The notes: generated by a model not told the origin, from the letters alone. Numbered from the stretch's first letter, positions 36,642-45,998 are shown. The stretch is DNA of 64,000 bases from Campylobacter sp. CCUG 57310 (GCF_013201975.1 NZ_CP053845.1:930001-994000); one strand, 5' to 3'. Program-made: numbers and translations.

Positions 36642-36905
36642 TTATATTAATTCGGATTTAAAAGAGTAAAATATGCCAAATGTTAATTCAATAACTCAAA
36701 CAGATAATAATCGCGATAGTTTCCATAAAAATTAAATCTTACAAAATGCTTTTCAAAAACAGATATTATAAATTAAAATAAAATAATAGATAAACAATTA
36801 AAAATTTATTTTTAATAAATTTTTACAACCTCTATAGTATAATCCTAAAAATTCTATTTTTAAGTTCAAATAAAGCTAATCACAAAGGAAAAAGGAGTTT
36901 GTTTT
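36642..36905 (+). other. Non-coding gap with chemoreceptor promoter
   Basis: AT-rich gap between the integrase remnant and the chemoreceptor. It holds a 20-codon ORF at 36674-36736 (ATG CCA AAT ...) behind AAGAGTAAAAT that I cannot support as a gene, and a TATAAT -10 box at 36838-36843 that probably serves the chemoreceptor, with an AAAGGAAAAAGGAG ribosome site just before its ATG. No sigma-28 element seen. Confidence 0.5.
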
Positions 36906-38897
36906 ATGTTTAGTAGGGTTTCAAATAAAATCGCGACAATTATATTTGTTTTGCTTACCGCATCTTTTCTTGCGTTTGCATTTTTAAGTTATAGGCAAAC
37001 TACTCTGGCCATGGTAGGGATGTCTGAAAAGTCAAAAGAGGCGATTACTCTTTCGGGAGGGCTTTTTATAGAGGAGTATGTAAGCTCAAGAGTGGAGGCG
37101 GTAGAGAACTTTATTTATTACTTGCAAAAAAATCCCGAATTTTTCTCGGACAAAGAGGCCTTGAAGGCAAATTTTGGAGATCTTGTAGCCGTTGCAAAGC
37201 TTGATGCTCTTTTTATAGGATTTGAGGATGACGGTTCGCTTATAAATGCCTTCTTTGAAAAGGGATCAAGGGAGCCAAAATACGAAATTTTAAGCCTTGA
37301 AAAAGATGGATATGACTCAAGAAGTCGTGATTGGTATAAGGCTGCTAAGGCTGATAAGATATTTGCAACGGAGCCTTATTTGGATCCGGGAAGCAATAAA
37401 ATAGTATCTAGCTTTGTAAAACAAATTCTCATAAACGGCAAGGTTATGGGCGTAGTTGGAGCCGATGTGGATCTTTCCATACTTGGAGATACTTTAGTAA
37501 AGATGAAGGACAGCAATACAGGTGTTTTAAGTCTAGTTGATTTGGATAGTTTGAAGCTGGTATATGACACAAATAAAAGCTTAATCATGTCTAATTCTGA
37601 ACCTGCAAAAAGAGCGGTTGAAATTTTGGAAGGCGGGTTTAAAAAATACGGAGAAAAGGCGTTTGAATTTGAATACGAAGGAGTAAGAAAGGTAGGCGCT
37701 TGCAAAAGATACGATCTTGCCAATTGGCTTGTGTGTTCTTCAAACGAATTTAGCGATTATGATGAGACTTTAAATGCAGTTTTGAAAAATCAAACAATTC
37801 TTTCTGTGCTATTTATCGCAGTGATTGTAGGAATTTTGGTTTTTGCTATATCTAAATTTCTCAAACCCCTCAACCTAATTTCAACAGGATTAATATCCTT
37901 CTTTAAATTCCTAAACCATGAGATAAAAGAGCCTGCTAAATTAAACGTAAAAACCAAAGACGAATTTGGACAAATGGCATCTTTAATAAATGACAACATA
38001 AGCAAGATAGAATCAGCCAAAATCTCTGAAAACGACTTTATAAAAGAAGCAAATACATTCGTAGACAGTATCAAATCCGGAGACTTTACGGCAACTCTTA
38101 ATGCACAAACGTCAAACCCTGCATTAAATCAGTTAAAACATACATTTAAAGAGCTTCAAGAGGCTTTAAAAGATAATATTGCCAAAAACGGCATAGAACT
38201 TATAAATCTTCTTGATAAATTTAAAAATCAAGACTTTACGGCTAGACTTGATGATAACGGTAAGATGGCAGAAGGAGTAAACGGACTAGGTGAAGAGATA
38301 TCAAACATGCTTCGTGCAAATTTGTCTCAGGCTGAAAATTTAAGACAAAAAGCACAAGCTCTATCTGAATACATGAACGAACTAACAAGCGGAGCTAATA
38401 GGCAAGCAAATTCACTTCAAGAAAGTGCAGCCGCAGTAGAGCAGATGAGCTCGTCAATGTCTGCCATATCTCAAAAGACTCAAGATGTAATAAGACAAAG
38501 CGAAGAGATAAAAAACATAATAGTAATAATAAGAGATATAGCAGATCAAACAAACTTACTAGCATTAAATGCTGCTATAGAAGCGGCACGTGCCGGAGAG
38601 CATGGACGTGGCTTTGCGGTAGTTGCCGATGAAGTAAGAAAACTAGCCGAAAGAACTCAAAAATCATTAGGTGAGATAGAAGCTAATACAAATGTACTCG
38701 CTCAAAGCATAAACGAGATGAGTGAATCTATAAAAGAACAAGCTGACGGAATAAACATGATAAATCAATCGGTTGCCAATATAGATGATCTAACCAGACA
38801 AAATGTAATAGTAGCCAATAAGACAAACGAGGTAACAGCTGAAGTTGATAGTATGGCTAAAGATATAGCAGATGATGTGAAGAGGAAGAGGTTTTAG
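36906..38897 (+). CDS. Methyl-accepting chemotaxis protein with periplasmic Cache sensor
   Basis: Transmembrane chemoreceptor of 663 residues. First membrane helix at about 8-28 ([20 protein letters not shown]), a periplasmic dCache-type domain at about 40-285 ([20 protein letters not shown] and [18 protein letters not shown] are its PAS-like signature), second helix at about 298-317 ([17 protein letters not shown]), a HAMP region, and a signalling domain with the hairpin tip [20 protein letters not shown] then [20 protein letters not shown]. It ends DVKRKRF, with no CheR/CheB pentapeptide. Cache ligands are often amino or organic acids; this one is not identifiable. Single gene with own terminator. 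Confidence 0.92.
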   Translation: MFSRVSNKIATIIFVLLTASFLAFAFLSYRQTTLAMVGMSEKSKEAITLSGGLFIEEYVSSRVEAVENFIYYLQKNPEFFSDKEALKANFGDLVAVAKLDALFIGFEDDGSLINAFFEKGSREPKYEILSLEKDGYDSRSRDWYKAAKADKIFATEPYLDPGSNKIVSSFVKQILINGKVMGVVGADVDLSILGDTLVKMKDSNTGVLSLVDLDSLKLVYDTNKSLIMSNSEPAKRAVEILEGGFKKYGEKAFEFEYEGVRKVGACKRYDLANWLVCSSNEFSDYDETLNAVLKNQTILSVLFIAVIVGILVFAISKFLKPLNLISTGLISFFKFLNHEIKEPAKLNVKTKDEFGQMASLINDNISKIESAKISENDFIKEANTFVDSIKSGDFTATLNAQTSNPALNQLKHTFKELQEALKDNIAKNGIELINLLDKFKNQDFTARLDDNGKMAEGVNGLGEEISNMLRANLSQAENLRQKAQALSEYMNELTSGANRQANSLQESAAAVEQMSSSMSAISQKTQDVIRQSEEIKNIIVIIRDIADQTNLLALNAAIEAARAGEHGRGFAVVADEVRKLAERTQKSLGEIEANTNVLAQSINEMSESIKEQADGINMINQSVANIDDLTRQNVIVANKTNEVTAEVDSMAKDIADDVKRKRF

Positions 38898-38924
38898 GAT
38901 TTGATTGTATAGTCAAGTAAAAAC

Positions 38925-38952
38925 GCAAATTCTTTTATAAAAAAGAATTTGC
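38925..38952 (+). terminator. Terminator after the chemoreceptor
   Basis: GCAAATTCTTTT and AAAAGAATTTGC form a perfect 12-bp stem with a 4-nt loop 27 nt after the stop codon. Confidence 0.65.
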
Positions 38953-39080
38953 TACCCCTTCTTAAAAGCTAGATACTAAAACTACTAAAAAATTAAAATA
39001 ATACTGTTATGTCACAAAGTTACCAAAGTAAAAGTCGGTTTTTGCTAATATGTCTTTAAATTTAATTTAAAGGAGACAAA

Positions 39081-39512
39081 ATGCTAAAAAAGACTTTGTT
39101 AAATTTAGCTTTAGGAAGCGCGTTGGCAACCGTTTTATACGCCTCAGGCGACGAGATAAAAGGTCTTAACGTAATGCTTACAGCATCCGATACTCAAACG
39201 CAGATGATGGCGATGGTGTTATCCACAAAAACACTTGAACAAAAAAAGGACGTAAGGATAGTTCTTTGCTCCGAAGCGGGCGATCTTGCACTTAAAGATA
39301 GCAAAAGCGAGCTTCAAAAACCGCTTAATAAATCACCCAAAGATCTTCTGCAAGGAGCGATAAAAAACGGAGCCAGCGTTAAAGTTTGCCCTTTATACCT
39401 CCCAAACAAAGGACTTGATAAATCAGCTCTTATAGAGGGCGTTGAAGTGGCTTCTCCTGATGAAGTAGCCAAAAGTTTGCTTGATGAGGAATACAAAAAT
39501 TTAAGCTATTAA
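39081..39512 (+). CDS. Periplasmic DsrE-like protein
   Basis: Exported protein of 143 residues. Signal peptide LNLALGSALATVLYASGDE, then an alpha/beta fold like the DsrE/F family: strand GLNVMLTASDTQTQMMAMVL, VRIVLCSEAGDLAL, and the typical DLLQGAIKNGASVKVCPLYL with a conserved cysteine. DsrE proteins carry sulfur or act in redox; this exported version has two cysteines (LCSEAG and VCPLY) that could pair. No sulfur genes are adjacent. AAAGGAGA site before the ATG; strong terminator after. Confidence 0.78.
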   Translation: MLKKTLLNLALGSALATVLYASGDEIKGLNVMLTASDTQTQMMAMVLSTKTLEQKKDVRIVLCSEAGDLALKDSKSELQKPLNKSPKDLLQGAIKNGASVKVCPLYLPNKGLDKSALIEGVEVASPDEVAKSLLDEEYKNLSY

Positions 39513-39530
39513 ATTTACTTTTTTCTTACA

Positions 39531-39563
39531 AAAATAGGCTTTCAAATAAGCAAAGCCTATTTT
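39531..39563 (+). terminator. Terminator after the DsrE-like gene
   Basis: AAAATAGGCTTT and AAAGCCTATTTT pair over 12 bp with a 9-nt loop, 18 nt after the stop. On the plus strand a run of eight T follows 11 nt later. Confidence 0.72.
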
Positions 39564-39697
39564 AAACCCCCTTTTTTTTGTTCATATTTTTATTTTTAGT
39601 TTTGAAGCCTCATTTTACTCGCCTTGCCTATATTTTTAATCTTGAATTTTAAACAAAACGGGTATAATTCATATAAATTTAATCATAAAGAGAAAAA

Positions 39698-40714
39698 ATG
39701 GATAGAGTAGAGCAGGCGATTGCCGATATAAGAAACGGTAAAATGGTTGTTATGGTCGATGACGAGGATCGAGAAAACGAGGGTGATCTAGTCTTTGCAG
39801 GCGCATTTAGCGATACGCAAAAAGTAAATTTTGCCATCACTCACGCAAAGGGAGTTTTGTGTCTTGCGATTTCTGAAGATATCGCAAAAAGGCTTGAGCT
39901 TAATTTGATGGTTGATAAAAACACATCTTGCCACGAGACGGCTTTTACAGTTACCATTGACGCAAAGGCTGCGACAACCGGAGTAAGCGCTTATGAGCGC
40001 GATATGACGATACGTTTGGCAACCGACCACACTTCTAAGCCCGAAGATTTCGTAAAGCCCGGACATATCTTTCCTCTTATAGCCAAAAAAGGAGGTGTGC
40101 TAAGCCGCACGGGTCATACGGAAGGTTCGGTTGATCTTTGCAAATACGCAGGCGTTACGCAATCAGCCGTAATTTGCGAGATCGTAAAAGAAGACGGAAA
40201 TATGGCAAGAAGAGCCGATCTTGAGGAGTTTTGCAAGAAATTCGGACTTAATATGGTCTCTGTTTCAGAGCTTGTAGAATACAGACTAAAGCATGAGAGT
40301 TTAATTCATGTAAAAGAAAAGTCAAAATCGAAAATAGCGGGCTTTGACGCTATAAAATACGAAATAACCGACCATAAGGATCAGGTGCATTTTGCTTTTG
40401 TCTTTGGCGAGATAAGCAAGCGCACAAATGTAAAATTTCATAAAACTACAAGCGATATAGAGCTATTAACCTCGGCTAAATTTGAAGAGCTTTTAAAATC
40501 CATCGAGTATCTAAGCGAAAACGACGGTGTTTTGGTGTTTTTGCAAGAGGAAAAGACCTGCGATAGCACTATTAAGGACTTTGGTATCGGAGCTCAAATT
40601 TTAAGAAAGCTTGAGATCGAAGAGATCGAGCTTCTAAGCTCAAGCAAAAATAGAGAATTCGTAGCTCTTGGTGGATTTGGACTTGATATAGTTGAGTATA
40701 AGGAGCTTAACTAA
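39698..40714 (+). CDS. ribBA: 3,4-dihydroxy-2-butanone 4-phosphate synthase with degenerate GTP cyclohydrolase II-like domain
   Basis: Makes the four-carbon precursor of riboflavin from ribulose 5-phosphate. The RibB domain (about residues 1-200) is complete: MVVMVDDEDRENEGDLVFAG, ISEDIAKRLELNLM, and SRTGHTEGSVDLCKYAG. The C-terminal 135 residues align by position with GTP cyclohydrolase II but lack its zinc cysteines (no CxxGD...RCDCG) and the catalytic Arg motif, so this half is probably not a cyclohydrolase. A separate ribA would then be needed. A TATAAT box lies at 39663-39668. The product is cytoplasmic. Confidence 0.88.
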   Translation: MDRVEQAIADIRNGKMVVMVDDEDRENEGDLVFAGAFSDTQKVNFAITHAKGVLCLAISEDIAKRLELNLMVDKNTSCHETAFTVTIDAKAATTGVSAYERDMTIRLATDHTSKPEDFVKPGHIFPLIAKKGGVLSRTGHTEGSVDLCKYAGVTQSAVICEIVKEDGNMARRADLEEFCKKFGLNMVSVSELVEYRLKHESLIHVKEKSKSKIAGFDAIKYEITDHKDQVHFAFVFGEISKRTNVKFHKTTSDIELLTSAKFEELLKSIEYLSENDGVLVFLQEEKTCDSTIKDFGIGAQILRKLEIEEIELLSSSKNREFVALGGFGLDIVEYKELN

Positions 40715-40743
40715 GCTTAAATTTGCAAAACCAAGGAGGATTT

Positions 40744-41991
40744 TTGCAAAAAGTTATTTCGGCTCTGTTTTTGATATTTGAACTGCTTTGCTTTTGGTTT
40801 TATTACGCTAGTGGCGATTTTAAATTCCTTGTTTTGGCGGGTTTTACGCTTGGAGGATTTTTTATATATCTGCTTGCTAGTAAAAAAACTCAGCATCAAA
40901 ACGACATAGAGCGAGCTTTTGCAAAAACTCCTAATTTGGGGCTTTTGCTTGTAGATGAAAGCGGAATCGTCAAATTTATCAATAAAAAATTTGAGCAAAT
41001 TTTCGCTCTTGAAAGCAAAAGATACTACGAGCAAGAATTTGATACTCTTGTTTTAAACTCCAAACATCTTGAGTGCTTAAAAAATTTTTCAAATTTGAAA
41101 AACAATCCTTGTGATAATCAAAATTTCATTGTTTCTATTAATAATTTTTTTTACAGATTAAATATCTCAAGCGTGCTTGAGGGCGGGGTCAAATTTGACG
41201 GATTTATCATCACCGCAAGCGATGTAACGCATGAAAGAGAGCTTGAGCAAAACGAAGCCGAGCACCATAGAATGCTAATAGCAAATGCAAAGATGGCGGT
41301 TGTGGGCGAGATGATAAACTCCATATCTCATCAGCAACGCCAGCCTTTAAGCTCTATCTTGCTATCGCTTGAAAATATTGAAGACTCTTTAAACGAAGAT
41401 AGGTTTGATGAGATCGCAGAGCATCTTAATCGCTGTAAAAAAGGCGTTCGTCTTATGGATGAAACTATAAAAGCTTTTAGAAGTTTTTATAAAAACGATA
41501 ATAATATAATAAATTTTAATGTAAAAGATGTTATAAACGAGCTTGAATTTATAGTAAAGCCTCAGATGAATACAAACGGAATTTCGTTTGAATTTATCTG
41601 CGAAGGTGGTGAATTTATGGTTTACGCAGCCCCTTCTTACGTGAAGCAAATTTTATTAAGCTTACTTTCAAATTCCAAAGACGAGCTTGTCGAATTTATG
41701 AAGGAAGATGTATTTTTTGAGCCTAAAGTTTGGATAAATTTGCAAAGTGTTAAAGATGAAATTTGCATAAGCGTAAGTGATAACGGTAGTGGTATAAGAG
41801 GAGATAAAGAGCGTATTTTTGAGCCGTTTTTCACGACTAAAAAGGACAAAGGAACGGGCATGGGGCTTTATGTGGCTAAAATTTTAGCTACCGATAAGCT
41901 TGGCGGAAGACTTGCGCTTGAAAGTGCGAAAGAGCCTACTAAATTCGCGCTTTATCTAAAAAAAGGGGCTAAAGAGGCGGACAATGTATAG
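40744..41991 (+). CDS. Membrane sensor histidine kinase
   Basis: Sensor kinase of about 415 residues paired with the next gene. Two hydrophobic helices at the N-terminus (VISALFLIFELLCFWFYYAS and FLVLAGFTLGGFFIYLLAS) leave only a few periplasmic residues. A PAS domain follows (about 65-175), then the phospho-acceptor MINSISHQQRQPLSSILLSL with the HxxRQPL form common in epsilonproteobacteria, and an ATPase domain with DNGSGIRGDKERIFEPFFTT and GTGMGLYVAK. I place the start at the TTG 40744 because AAGGAGGA lies 4 nt before it. The tiny external loop suggests it senses an intracellular or membrane signal. Overlaps the regulator by 8 nt. Confidence 0.88.
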   Translation: MQKVISALFLIFELLCFWFYYASGDFKFLVLAGFTLGGFFIYLLASKKTQHQNDIERAFAKTPNLGLLLVDESGIVKFINKKFEQIFALESKRYYEQEFDTLVLNSKHLECLKNFSNLKNNPCDNQNFIVSINNFFYRLNISSVLEGGVKFDGFIITASDVTHERELEQNEAEHHRMLIANAKMAVVGEMINSISHQQRQPLSSILLSLENIEDSLNEDRFDEIAEHLNRCKKGVRLMDETIKAFRSFYKNDNNIINFNVKDVINELEFIVKPQMNTNGISFEFICEGGEFMVYAAPSYVKQILLSLLSNSKDELVEFMKEDVFFEPKVWINLQSVKDEICISVSDNGSGIRGDKERIFEPFFTTKKDKGTGMGLYVAKILATDKLGGRLALESAKEPTKFALYLKKGAKEADNV

Positions 41992-42712
41992 CAAGATAAA
42001 AGAGATATTAAAAGATGTAAATTTGCTTCTTGTTGAGGACGATGATGACCTAAGAGAAGCAATAAAAAGCGCTTTGGCGCACTATACAAATGAAATTTAC
42101 GCTTGCAGGGATGCAAAAGAGGCGTTAGAGTGTTTTAGCTCGCACAATATAAATTTGATAGTTTCTGATATCAATATGCCTAGAATGAGCGGGCTTAAGA
42201 TGGCTTCGATTATCAGAAAGAGCGACGAGAACGTGCCTATAATATTTTTAACCGCTTATGATAACGATGAAAATATGCTAAGCGCCATTGAGGTTAAGAG
42301 CTCGGGCGTTCTTAAAAAGCCGTTTGATAAGCGCGAGCTGGTGATGATGATGAGTTTTGCGGCAAACAAATTTAGAAGCGATTTTGCAAAAGTGGATCTT
42401 AAAAACGGCTTTGTATTTAATGCATTTACAAGAGAGCTTTATAAAGACGGCGAAGTAGTTGCGTTAACGAAAAAGGAGCAAGCACTACTTCATCTTTTTC
42501 TTAAAAACCAAGCTAGAACCGTTAGCTTTGAGATGATCGAGGCTAACGTATGGCAAGGGGAAAGCTGCACAACTGATACTATAAGGTCTTTTGTCTATAA
42601 GCTTCGCAAAAAGCTCTATCCAAAGCTTATACAAAATGCTCAAGGAAGGGGATATAAGCTATGCTTAAATGAGGAGTGTGACAGGACTATAAGCGGGGTG
42701 GGGTATGTTTGA
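41984..42712 (+). CDS. OmpR-family response regulator
   Basis: DNA-binding regulator of 242 residues. Receiver domain 1-130: acidic pair VEDDDD, phospho-acceptor aspartate in IVSDINMPRMSG, Thr in FLTAYDND and Lys in LKKPFDK. The winged-helix domain is C-terminal (LTKKEQALLHLFLKNQ, then TTDTIRSFVYKLRKKLYPKL and GRGYKL). It extends about 15 residues past the usual end (EECDRTISGVGYV). Paired with the kinase by an 8-nt overlap. Targets unknown; the adjacent autotransporter gene is a candidate by position only. Confidence 0.92.
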   Translation: MYSKIKEILKDVNLLLVEDDDDLREAIKSALAHYTNEIYACRDAKEALECFSSHNINLIVSDINMPRMSGLKMASIIRKSDENVPIIFLTAYDNDENMLSAIEVKSSGVLKKPFDKRELVMMMSFAANKFRSDFAKVDLKNGFVFNAFTRELYKDGEVVALTKKEQALLHLFLKNQARTVSFEMIEANVWQGESCTTDTIRSFVYKLRKKLYPKLIQNAQGRGYKLCLNEECDRTISGVGYV

Positions 42713-42882
42713 TGTTAAAATTATCAAATATTTAGTTTTTGGATTTTTATTTTTTAAATTTACATTCATATAAGGCATTAATTTATACGCTTATATTATT
42801 AAAATATAATTTTAAGATTAAATACTATCAATTAATGTATAATACAGATAAAAATTTAATATTAACGAAACAAGGAATTTGT

Positions 42883-45126
42883 ATGAAAGCTATTATAAAA
42901 CAAAGCTTGGCCTTTTCTATTGTTGCATTAAGTTCACTTTATGCAGTAGATGTTACTATAGATAACTCTACTGCTAGTCCTAATTATGGTTCATATCTAC
43001 ATGATGACCGTTTTTATATAGGACAAAGCGGTAATACTCTTACATGGAAAGGCACTCCTAATGATCTTAACCAAGTTATAGCTATTTATGGCGGATACGG
43101 GAATGATGAAGTATCAGGAAACACTTTAAATTTTGGCGGAAACCCTGGAGCTAGAGTTAAAGTATCGAATATATATGGAGGATTTTCAAAAGATAATATT
43201 GCCAGAGGTAATACCTTAAATATGACAGGAGGAAAGATTTTTGCGTATGCTTACGGAGGCTATGGGGGCAAAGGGGCTATAGGAAACAGACTGATGATCT
43301 CAGGAGGGGAATTTGATAATTTCGATCCTTTAATTCGCGGAGGAGTAGCCAAAGATGGGGAAGCTAGAAATAATAAAGTAACCATAGAAAATGGAGCCAA
43401 TATAATACAAAGAGCCATCATAATGGGTGGCGAAGTTGAAAACCAAGGCAACGCCTCTGAAAACACCGTAACAATAAACGGAGGAGTATTTCAAGGAGAT
43501 ATGACCGCATCTGGAGGGCGTGCTAATAGCAACGCCTCTGAAAACACTGTAACAATAAATAGTGGAAAATTTAAAGGGGAAGTATTTATAAGAGGAGGAG
43601 ACTCTATTAGCGGCAACGCTTCAAATAATACCGTAACTATAAATGGTGGAAAATTTGAAAAAAATATATCTATAGTAGAGGGGGGATATTCTATAAACGG
43701 TAACTCCATAAATAATACCGTAAATTTAAATGTGGATAATCTTATCATAAAGGGTGTTTATGGAGGTGCTAGTGTTAATAATAAAGACGGCTTTACCGGA
43801 AACACTCTAAACATAAGAGGAAAGAATATTACAGCAGACGAAATTGCAAACTTTGAATTTATAAATTTCTATATACCTATAGGATTTAATGTTATAGCAG
43901 ACAAGATGTTAAATGTTAATATGGTATTAGATTTGACTAAGTCTAAAATAGGTGTAGGTATGATGCAGGGAGGAGTATTGAATAACGGTGATAAGATAAC
44001 GCTTATAGAGGCACAGAAAGATATGATATATCCGGACAATATGACCAATCAAAAAGGGCAACTCCAAGCAGGAATTTCAGCTCTTTACGACTTTACTCTT
44101 AGCAAAGACACGTCAAACAAAAAACTACTTGCTATAGTTAAAAAAAATAACCAAGGAAATCAAGGTAACCAAGGAAATCAAGGTAACCAAGGAAATCAAG
44201 GTAACCAAGGAAATGGTGGTGGCGCAACACTTCTTCCCTACCCTAAAAACGTAGTAGAAACCACTATAGGAGAGCTAGGTATGCTATCTTCAAGTTCTGA
44301 TATGATATCTTCCATGACTCTTCAAACAGATTCAAACGGAGCATTCGGCTCTACAAGCGCATCAAACACTAGACTTAAGTCAGGCTCGCACGTAGATCTA
44401 AAAAGCTTTAACGCGGCAGTCGGTCTTGCTAAAGAATTTGAAGGAAACAGTGTAGGAATGTTTGTAGAGTTTGGTGGAGGTAAGTATGATAGCTTTAATG
44501 ACTTTGACAAGATAGATGTAAGAGGTAACGGTAAGTTTAAATATATAGGTCTTGGTATAGCTACTAAGTTTAGTCTTGCTAATAGCTTTTATCTAAGCTC
44601 AAGCTTTAAAGCAGGCAAGATAAAAAGTGATTACGAAAGTGATATACCTGCTGTAACTACTGCTAAATATGAAGCTAAAAGAAGCTACTATGGAATGCAT
44701 TTAGGCTTAGGCAAGACGATAGATATAAGTGATATATCAAATATAGATATATACTCTAAAGCACTCTTTAATAAGCTAGGAGAAAAAGAGATAGAGGTAG
44801 ATATAGTAGGAGATAGAATTCTTTTAAAACCTGCTAAATCCTTATCGGCTAAGATAGGAGCTAGATACAACCATACTATAAACGAAAGATTTGATCTTTA
44901 TACAGGTGCTAGCTATGAAAGAGAGTTTAAAGGTGAAGCTAAAGGATATAACCTAACTCATAATGTAGATATAGATAGTCCAAGTATCAAAGGAAGCACT
45001 TATAATGCAGAGATAGGTGCTAAGCTAAACAGTACAAATAACCTAACGCTAGACTTTAACCTACAAGGCATGACAGGTAAAAAAAGAGGTATTAATGGCG
45101 GTATTGGGGTGCAGTGGAGGTTTTGA
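42883..45126 (+). CDS. Autotransporter with beta-solenoid passenger and tandem NQG linker
   Basis: Type Va-like secreted protein of 747 residues. Signal peptide IIKQSLAFSIVALSSLYA; passenger (about 30-420) built of repeats like SENTVTINGGVFQG, SENTVTINSGKFKG and SNNTVTINGGKFEK, the beta-solenoid pattern of adhesins; a linker of repeated Asn-Gln-Gly; then a C-terminal 12-strand barrel domain (from about 500) ending in GVQWRF, the outer-membrane C-terminal aromatic. The ATG at 42883 follows AACAAGGAATTTGT; the frame extends 48 codons upstream but the start with signal peptide is preferred. The passenger lacks protease or lipase motifs, so an adhesin role is inferred. Confidence 0.85.
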   Translation: MKAIIKQSLAFSIVALSSLYAVDVTIDNSTASPNYGSYLHDDRFYIGQSGNTLTWKGTPNDLNQVIAIYGGYGNDEVSGNTLNFGGNPGARVKVSNIYGGFSKDNIARGNTLNMTGGKIFAYAYGGYGGKGAIGNRLMISGGEFDNFDPLIRGGVAKDGEARNNKVTIENGANIIQRAIIMGGEVENQGNASENTVTINGGVFQGDMTASGGRANSNASENTVTINSGKFKGEVFIRGGDSISGNASNNTVTINGGKFEKNISIVEGGYSINGNSINNTVNLNVDNLIIKGVYGGASVNNKDGFTGNTLNIRGKNITADEIANFEFINFYIPIGFNVIADKMLNVNMVLDLTKSKIGVGMMQGGVLNNGDKITLIEAQKDMIYPDNMTNQKGQLQAGISALYDFTLSKDTSNKKLLAIVKKNNQGNQGNQGNQGNQGNQGNQGNGGGATLLPYPKNVVETTIGELGMLSSSSDMISSMTLQTDSNGAFGSTSASNTRLKSGSHVDLKSFNAAVGLAKEFEGNSVGMFVEFGGGKYDSFNDFDKIDVRGNGKFKYIGLGIATKFSLANSFYLSSSFKAGKIKSDYESDIPAVTTAKYEAKRSYYGMHLGLGKTIDISDISNIDIYSKALFNKLGEKEIEVDIVGDRILLKPAKSLSAKIGARYNHTINERFDLYTGASYEREFKGEAKGYNLTHNVDIDSPSIKGSTYNAEIGAKLNSTNNLTLDFNLQGMTGKKRGINGGIGVQWRF
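44149..44214 (+). repeat. 18-bp tandem repeat encoding (NQG)n
   Basis: AACCAAGGAAATCAAGGT occurs three times in perfect tandem plus a 12-nt partial copy. Each unit encodes Asn-Gln-Gly-Asn-Gln-Gly. The unit is a multiple of three, so copy changes alter the passenger-barrel linker length but keep the frame. Confidence 0.95.
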
Positions 45127-45132
45127 GAGTGA

Positions 45133-45160
45133 AAGCGGGAGGGTATGAATTCTCCCGCTT
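45133..45160 (+). terminator. Terminator-like hairpin after the autotransporter
   Basis: AAGCGGGAG and CTCCCGCTT form a perfect 9-bp GC-rich stem with a 10-nt loop, 7 nt after the stop codon. The following GTGTCTAAAATTT is not a U-run. Confidence 0.6.
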
Positions 45161-45273
45161 GTGTCTAAAATTTAGCTCTTTATTAAAATTTTCTAAATAT
45201 ACAAAACTACTTAAATAAATTCATAAAATTTCGTAAATTTCAAAAAAATCATATTTAAATCATACTTTTTATC

Positions 45274-45279
45274 TATAAT
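45274..45279 (+). promoter_or_regulatory. -10 box of the cytochrome c/molybdoenzyme operon
   Basis: TATAAT 29 nt before the cytochrome ATG, with a T-rich upstream tract as in Campylobacter promoters. No FNR-type box seen in the 180-nt gap. Confidence 0.5.
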
Positions 45280-45307
45280 TTCTCTACAACCACGACAAAG
45301 GAGAAAT

Positions 45308-45886
45308 ATGAAAAAAGTATTATTGTCAGCAACGATAGCCTGTTCGCTGTTTGCATCGGGAGATGTTTATAGCGATGTTGTTAAGCCGCTATTTTTAGAT
45401 GCGACTTCGGATAAGTCCATAGGCAGACTGCTTCCGACTAATGCCGTTAAAATAAGCGAGGAGGGTTCTGATAGGGTAAAGGTAGTAATTCGCGGGTATA
45501 AAAATCCTGCCGTAGATAACGTGATTTATTATAGTGATTCACAGCGCGTCATAGCGGCGGCTTTTGCCAAGACGGCAAAGATTGATTATAAGATGATTGA
45601 AAAGGGTAAAGACGGTAAATGGGACAAAGTGGAAGTTGTCGCTTACACCCCTAAGGGCGAATTTGTAAATGAAGTTTCTTCTATGTTTGCAAGAGCCGAT
45701 CAGATGTATAAAGATAACTGCGGTATCTGCCACACTGCTCATGCGACCGACCACTACAAAGCAAACCAATGGCCAAATCTTGTAAAATCAATGCTTAGTA
45801 GAACCGCGATAGACAAAAAAGATGAGTGGCTCATCACTCAGTATTTACAAAAACACTCTTCGGATGTGAGCGCAGGAGCGAAGTAA
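45308..45886 (+). CDS. Monoheme c-type cytochrome of the TMAO/DMSO reductase pair
   Basis: Exported protein of 192 residues. Signal peptide KVLLSATIACSLFASGDV; heme-binding CGICH at residues 138-142 (Cys138, Cys141, His142) with NQWPNLVKSML downstream, a possible distal Met ligand region. The first 120 residues before the heme have no family I know. It precedes the molybdoenzyme gene by 112 nt and resembles the Cj0265c-Cj0264c pair of C. jejuni as I remember it, where the cytochrome delivers electrons to the TorA-like reductase. Periplasmic. Confidence 0.88.
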   Translation: MKKVLLSATIACSLFASGDVYSDVVKPLFLDATSDKSIGRLLPTNAVKISEEGSDRVKVVIRGYKNPAVDNVIYYSDSQRVIAAAFAKTAKIDYKMIEKGKDGKWDKVEVVAYTPKGEFVNEVSSMFARADQMYKDNCGICHTAHATDHYKANQWPNLVKSMLSRTAIDKKDEWLITQYLQKHSSDVSAGAK

Positions 45887-45998
45887 GACGCGAACTGCTT
45901 CGCATCTGTGCCTAAGCGAATAGCCTTGAGTATATCGCATAGCGATACGAAGGTTGCAGACGTATTAAGAATGTAAATATATTTTTTAAGGAGAAAAG
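45887..45998 (+). other. Spacer with two small hairpins between cytochrome and reductase genes
   Basis: GCGAA-CTGC-TTCGC (45890-45903) and TATCGC-ATA-GCGATA (45933-45947) are short perfect stems. The reductase ATG follows after an AAGGAGAAAAG site. The spacer is long for a two-gene operon; the hairpins may be processing or pausing sites. Confidence 0.35.

Noticed and set aside
36674-36736. 20-codon ORF after the integrase remnant
   Set aside because: Too short, no known family, weak ribosome site; may be the broken 5' end of a lost gene.
44149-44214. CRISPR-like tandem repeat
   Set aside because: Units of 18 bp are directly adjacent without spacers and lie in frame within a protein gene. 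No CRISPR array is seen in the window.
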